Shown here one piece after another: positions 60,301-64,000 of a stretch of DNA of 64,000 nucleotides (positions are counted from its first letter, which is position 1; every line of letters begins with the position of its first letter). Both the position numbers and the translations under genes were made by a program. The notes under the pieces are model-generated. The model did no database searches. It was not told where the DNA came from and saw nothing but the letters and a program-made list of their open reading frames with translations. The DNA is from Bolinopsis microptera (Eukaryota; Ctenophora; Tentaculata; Lobata; Bolinopsidae), in the NCBI RefSeq assembly GCF_026151205.1, contig NC_087073.1, positions 14,467,837 to 14,531,836 of the forward strand, written 5' to 3'.

Positions 60301-61335
60301 GTGCGCTGCACTTATTTCTACATCGCGCGCGATACGTGTGTGCGTGATTACATGAAATATTACCGCGCCCTACGCCAAGTAGACGAAAAGCGTGGTCGAA
60401 GAGCGAGAGTCGGTACAATAAATAAAACGAGAGTTGGTACATTTAACTGGCATTTTTTAACCGTGGTACAATCAGAATTGAATACAGCCGACACAGGATG
60501 AGGGGGGGGGGGGGGGGGGGGGGCAATGACTACTGATGGAGACTTTTGAGCACCAATGGGGACGAAAATCATAGGGACTGAAGGTCAAATCGCTGGTGAA
60601 ATTTTCCATTTGTCCCCATAAGTACCCAAAGTTTTGGCGAGTTTTATGTAGTTTTGATATTATCTTTTATTAAATGACTTCTAAAGGAGACTTTTGGGGG
60701 CTAAAAATCTTGGAGACTTGAGGTTAAATTGCTGGCGAAATTCTGCACTTGTCCCCAAAGTACCCAAAGTCATTGGCTCCCCCCCCCCCTCCCCCGGGTG
60801 AGGTGACGGAGAAAAATAAACTGAGCTCAAGGCTACATTTCCAGATATCCCGCCACGGCACCGTCACTCATGCTGCAAAGTGTGTTGAGAGATGCCCACG
60901 TCATCACACGTAAACTGTGTCACGAATACCTGAAATGCAGACGTGCAGAACAAACATAACTCTGATCTATATTTTTCATAAAACTTTCAGGATTTGCCAA
61001 TGAGGGAAAAGACAGCACTGTCCGAGAAGCTAGAAATGCATGAATCATAGGTGACATGGATAGGGGTAAAAAGTTTTTTAAAAACATGAAAATTGTGAAA
61101 GGAAAAGAAGTAGAAATGAGAAAGGGTAGATTTAAAATGTTTGAGAATCGATTTTGTGCTGAAGAACTCCGTCCGCAGGACGGGCTTCCGGCTACTTATG
61201 ATAATTCGAATAAATTTGAGATTCAAACAAGCTACGAATACGAATGCTTATAGCAGTGGCAAGCTCTTGTTTGCTGCGCATTGGCTGCAATGTATAACCG
61301 CAGTATGAACTGTCAAAATATTTGAATTTGCTTAC
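60301..61335. other. Stretch with G and C homopolymers
   Basis: Contains the poly-G run at about 60503-60523, the poly-C run at about 60781-60795 and two related segments containing GACTTTTGxGxGC and CTTGTCCCCA-like words (near 60540-60650 and 60690-60780), which look like a duplicated repeat. No gene is seen. Confidence 0.4.
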
Positions 61336-61572
61336 CTAGTGGCTTTGTTTGATAAAGCATACATACTTTATATACCGATAAATCAATAACTCCTTTTGAT
61401 TCTTCGGTTTGAGAATTGTGCGGTCACACATCTCTGCAATGTCTGAAAAGGTGGCAGGGAAGTATTGAAACTTACTTAACACTATATTTACAGTTAAACC
61501 TTGAACTACTATAACTAGGGCAGTAGGAAACGCCAAAAAGTAGATCATCTGACTAAAACAACTTAACTTCAT
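61336..61572 (-). CDS. Possible first exon of a secreted C-type-lectin-like protein
   Basis: From the ATG at 61572 the minus strand encodes a signal-peptide-like start (MKLSCFSQMIYFLAFPTALV) and then FQYFPATFSDIAEMCDRTIL followed by KPKNQKELL. The second part resembles the first helix region of a C-type lectin-like domain (F..F..TF.DA...C....L..PKN..E). A donor could lie at AAA|GTATGT within the frame or at ACTAG|GTAAGC near its end. I could not find the rest of the domain further down, so this remains a weak candidate. Confidence 0.3.
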   Translation of the reverse strand: MKLSCFSQMIYFLAFPTALVIVVQGLTVNIVLSKFQYFPATFSDIAEMCDRTILKPKNQKELLIYRYIKYVCFIKQSH

Positions 61573-63159
61573 CCAAGAGTCTAGTTAGCAGCATTGTAGC
61601 GATAAGATACCACCATAGTTTGAGCTGTCGACACTGAAATAAAACAAACAATTTACTTTTCACTACTGCAGGGGAATGCATGTAACATATAAAGAATAAA
61701 GATATAATATATTGTATGTTTTTCATCGTGGCCTCAGGGGAGAAGGGCAGCTCGAAAAACCGAAAAAAGTCTAAAAAACCGTGTTGGAGCTGGTGAGTTA
61801 AAGCTACCGATCTCGATCGTGAGAGTCAGATGATCAGATCGCATGTAACGTGAGTTTCGCCCGCCTGAATAAGGCAACATGAAATCATATTGCTGGTGAC
61901 AGGTCTCGACCAAGATGTAAAATAAAGATACCCCAAATTTGTTATTTTTAAGCCGATTCACATCGACCCAAGTCTCTGCTTTGACCCTAAATGCTCAAAC
62001 TTCGTTAATAGATTGGAAAATCGTGTTATGCTTGTTACTAATAACTGTTGTTTGTGAGAGGACATCTCGATTTCCCGGATCAGAGGATCACACCAATGAG
62101 GGGTTGATTGTGCATGTGTGAACTTGACTAAATTTTCAAATTGCCCGATTTTTTTTCAGTAGGTCACATTACTCGTGACGTGCAAATGTATCTTTTGTCT
62201 TTTAATAGGTCAAGCTCAGAGCTTTAAAGCTTTAAAGACTTCTCCGTGACAAAGACGGCCGACATATATCTTTACTCCAGGAAAAGTCAGAACTCTTTCC
62301 ACACCACATTCTTAAATGTACACGACAGCAGAACGACGATGTAGCCCCACGCCGCAGTAAACTTTAAATTTCTGACCCGGAACGAGCCCAGCAACTGTAG
62401 ACAGCTGCGTGAGCTATGTACGGTTAGCAGATTTAAGAGCTTATGCAATAAGCAGTCACCGTTCACTCTCATTTTTGACTTTTCTTCTTTTGAACAACAA
62501 ATGTCCATTGAATGATGCCAAGCTAAGCGATTATGATTAGAAAAGTACCGTGATTTACACTGATGGCTCATACAAGGACTTGTTGGACTTCGTGAATTTG
62601 GAGGACCTGCAGCTGTAATCAGTACTTCACTACCAGATGTGCGAGGCCGAGGTTCCCGTTTGACAACATTACAAGTGGACCACCCAGGCCGGGATGATCA
62701 CGCGCTAGTTGACATGAGATCTGATTCTCCCGGGAAAATTGGGCGAGATGACCGGTGTCCTGTCAGAGGTCACGGATACAAGGATACAAAAATATAAATA
62801 TTTTATTGTACAATTACAATAGTCGTATAAACTTGACAAATTCGCCTACCATCACGTGACCCTCGTCAACGAGCAAGTGAAAAATGTGTTCACAGCATTT
62901 ATATTATACGGTAACTACACCATAGATTGACAAGCTAAGCGTACAGAAAAACGTCCAACTCCTGACTATAATAAAACTCCGGTATAATAGCGTTTTTGAC
63001 GGAGCAATTTAATGGCCTGGAGTAGGAAACTTTGTTGACCGGAATAAATTGATCCGAAAGGCGAAAGATACATATGAGAGGCCATCATAAGATGGTACCA
63101 AAATATCTCTGTGAAAAGTCCTTTTTACTTTTTTAAGCGTCAAAAGTCGGTGCACTTAC
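61573..63159. other. Stretch without a firm gene
   Basis: Open frames exist on both strands at 62287-62790, but they overlap, lack domains and cannot be ranked. AT-rich elsewhere. Confidence 0.35.
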
Positions 63160-63227
63160 TTTATCCATCGAAAAAAGGCATCCCCTGGTGGCTCGTAAAG
63201 TATCGATTTTAGCTGTCTAGTAGCCAT
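63160..63227 (-). CDS. Possible first coding exon (MATRQLKSILYEPPGDAFFR)
   Basis: An ATG in good context (AAGATGG on the minus strand) opens 22 codons ending WIK and meets a consensus donor, AAA|GTAAGT. The peptide is not one I recognise, and I found no following exon. The short length makes chance a real possibility. Confidence 0.3.
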
Positions 63228-64000
63228 CTTCTGTGCTCTCTGGCAGTCTAAGAAGAAACATTATTATATACGACTCTATACAAATAATCTTATTATAAAA
63301 CAGGATCATACATAGTTAATAGAACTCCATTAAGAAAACATCTTAACTACGTAATCTGTGCCTAGTACAACAGTTTCCAACACTTCCTACAGCTAGCAAT
63401 ATCCCTTATTTCATTTAAATCACTCAAATTTCTAAGTTCTAAGTTTCTATATTTAAGGTCATCAACAAGCATATTTGATATAAGTTTGTATTAGGTCTAC
63501 CAACACGCCCTTTAAATTTACCACTACTATTTAACACAAATTTCTCTTTGTGATGAAAAAGTTTAAAGAAGCTTTACAACTTAACTCAAACTAATGCTTC
63601 TGTCTGTCTGCTGCATTTGAGTTTATTTCTAAATGATTCGCAGCTTTCGGTAGCTCCATGTTCAGCCCACCATGCCTGAAAAAATTTGGTTCACAATAAC
63701 TTTGGTTCCCATAAATATTATGGTTACCATAATATAAGTCACAAATTTTGTTAATTTCAAGTCAACAACAATATTAGTCGTATTTTTAAGACCATTTTTC
63801 CATATCATTTAATTTTTTTAAATTTATTCAGCTAGCTTTTTTGACTAAAATATTTTCGATCTGGGAAATTATTTAAAGACGAGTCAACATTACATACATC
63901 AATTACATAGCATCACATACATTTACCTATAACACGCAGTAGCGACTTGTATAAATTTAACGATACTTAAATTCGTTAAATCATATATCATGTATTATAT
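63228..64000. other. AT-rich end of window
   Basis: No gene or named repeat is seen. If the small exon at 63160-63227 is real, its promoter would lie in the first part of this stretch. Confidence 0.35.

Noticed and set aside
60122-60501. Open frames across the 54-bp repeat
   Set aside because: They are repeat translations running into a poly-G tract.

Overview
The window is eukaryotic, animal nuclear DNA. It is AT-rich, genes are split by GT-AG introns, and transposon debris is dense. The sequence does not fix the species. An early-branching animal such as a cnidarian (perhaps hydrozoan) is my best guess, because of the mix of Harbinger, Mutator-like, ISL2EU/IS4EU-type and Penelope-like elements and a receptor family that recalls hydrozoan allorecognition (Alr) genes in overall plan. 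This is inference.

Layout. Bases 1-1423 hold only local repeats. A seven-exon FDXACB1-like gene (BMT5-like methyltransferase domain plus ferredoxin-fold anticodon-binding domain) covers 1424-3853. A two-exon BOLA2-like gene follows at 4107-4533. A promoter-like stretch with a CRE and three TCACGTGA sites (5019-5087) precedes a sn1-specific diacylglycerol lipase (DAGL, closest to DAGL-beta). I assembled the DAGL from 14 exons between 5120 and 57500 (about 615 codons); all splice phases agree. It fills most of the window because one intron is 33.8 kb (10908-44739) and another 6.3 kb (47510-53806).

Genes nested in the DAGL introns. The large intron holds an intronless class A GPCR (25684-26892, +), a tandem cluster of Ig/Cys-rich single-pass receptors (29065-31638, a pseudogene 33887-34941, and 35148-36916, all +), and a secreted apple-like/sushi protein (40706-41469, -). 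The 6.3 kb intron holds another single-pass receptor with tyrosine tail motifs (47911-49074, -). The two intact Ig receptors have almost the same ectodomain but different membrane and cytoplasmic parts, as paired or recognition receptors do.

Mobile DNA in the introns includes a Mutator-like element with long inverted repeats and an 8-bp target duplication (23798-25253), a Penelope-like reverse transcriptase broken by an 834-bp DNA transposon with its own 8-bp duplication, a decayed Harbinger (45516-46846), and a fold-back element with two 904-bp arms that split a 12-bp satellite (51031-53654). Several minisatellites lie at DAGL splice sites. The most striking is a 35-bp unit repeated about 55 times that copies the exon 13/intron junction, splice donor included. 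From 57501 to 64000 I find repeats and two weak candidate exons but no firm gene.
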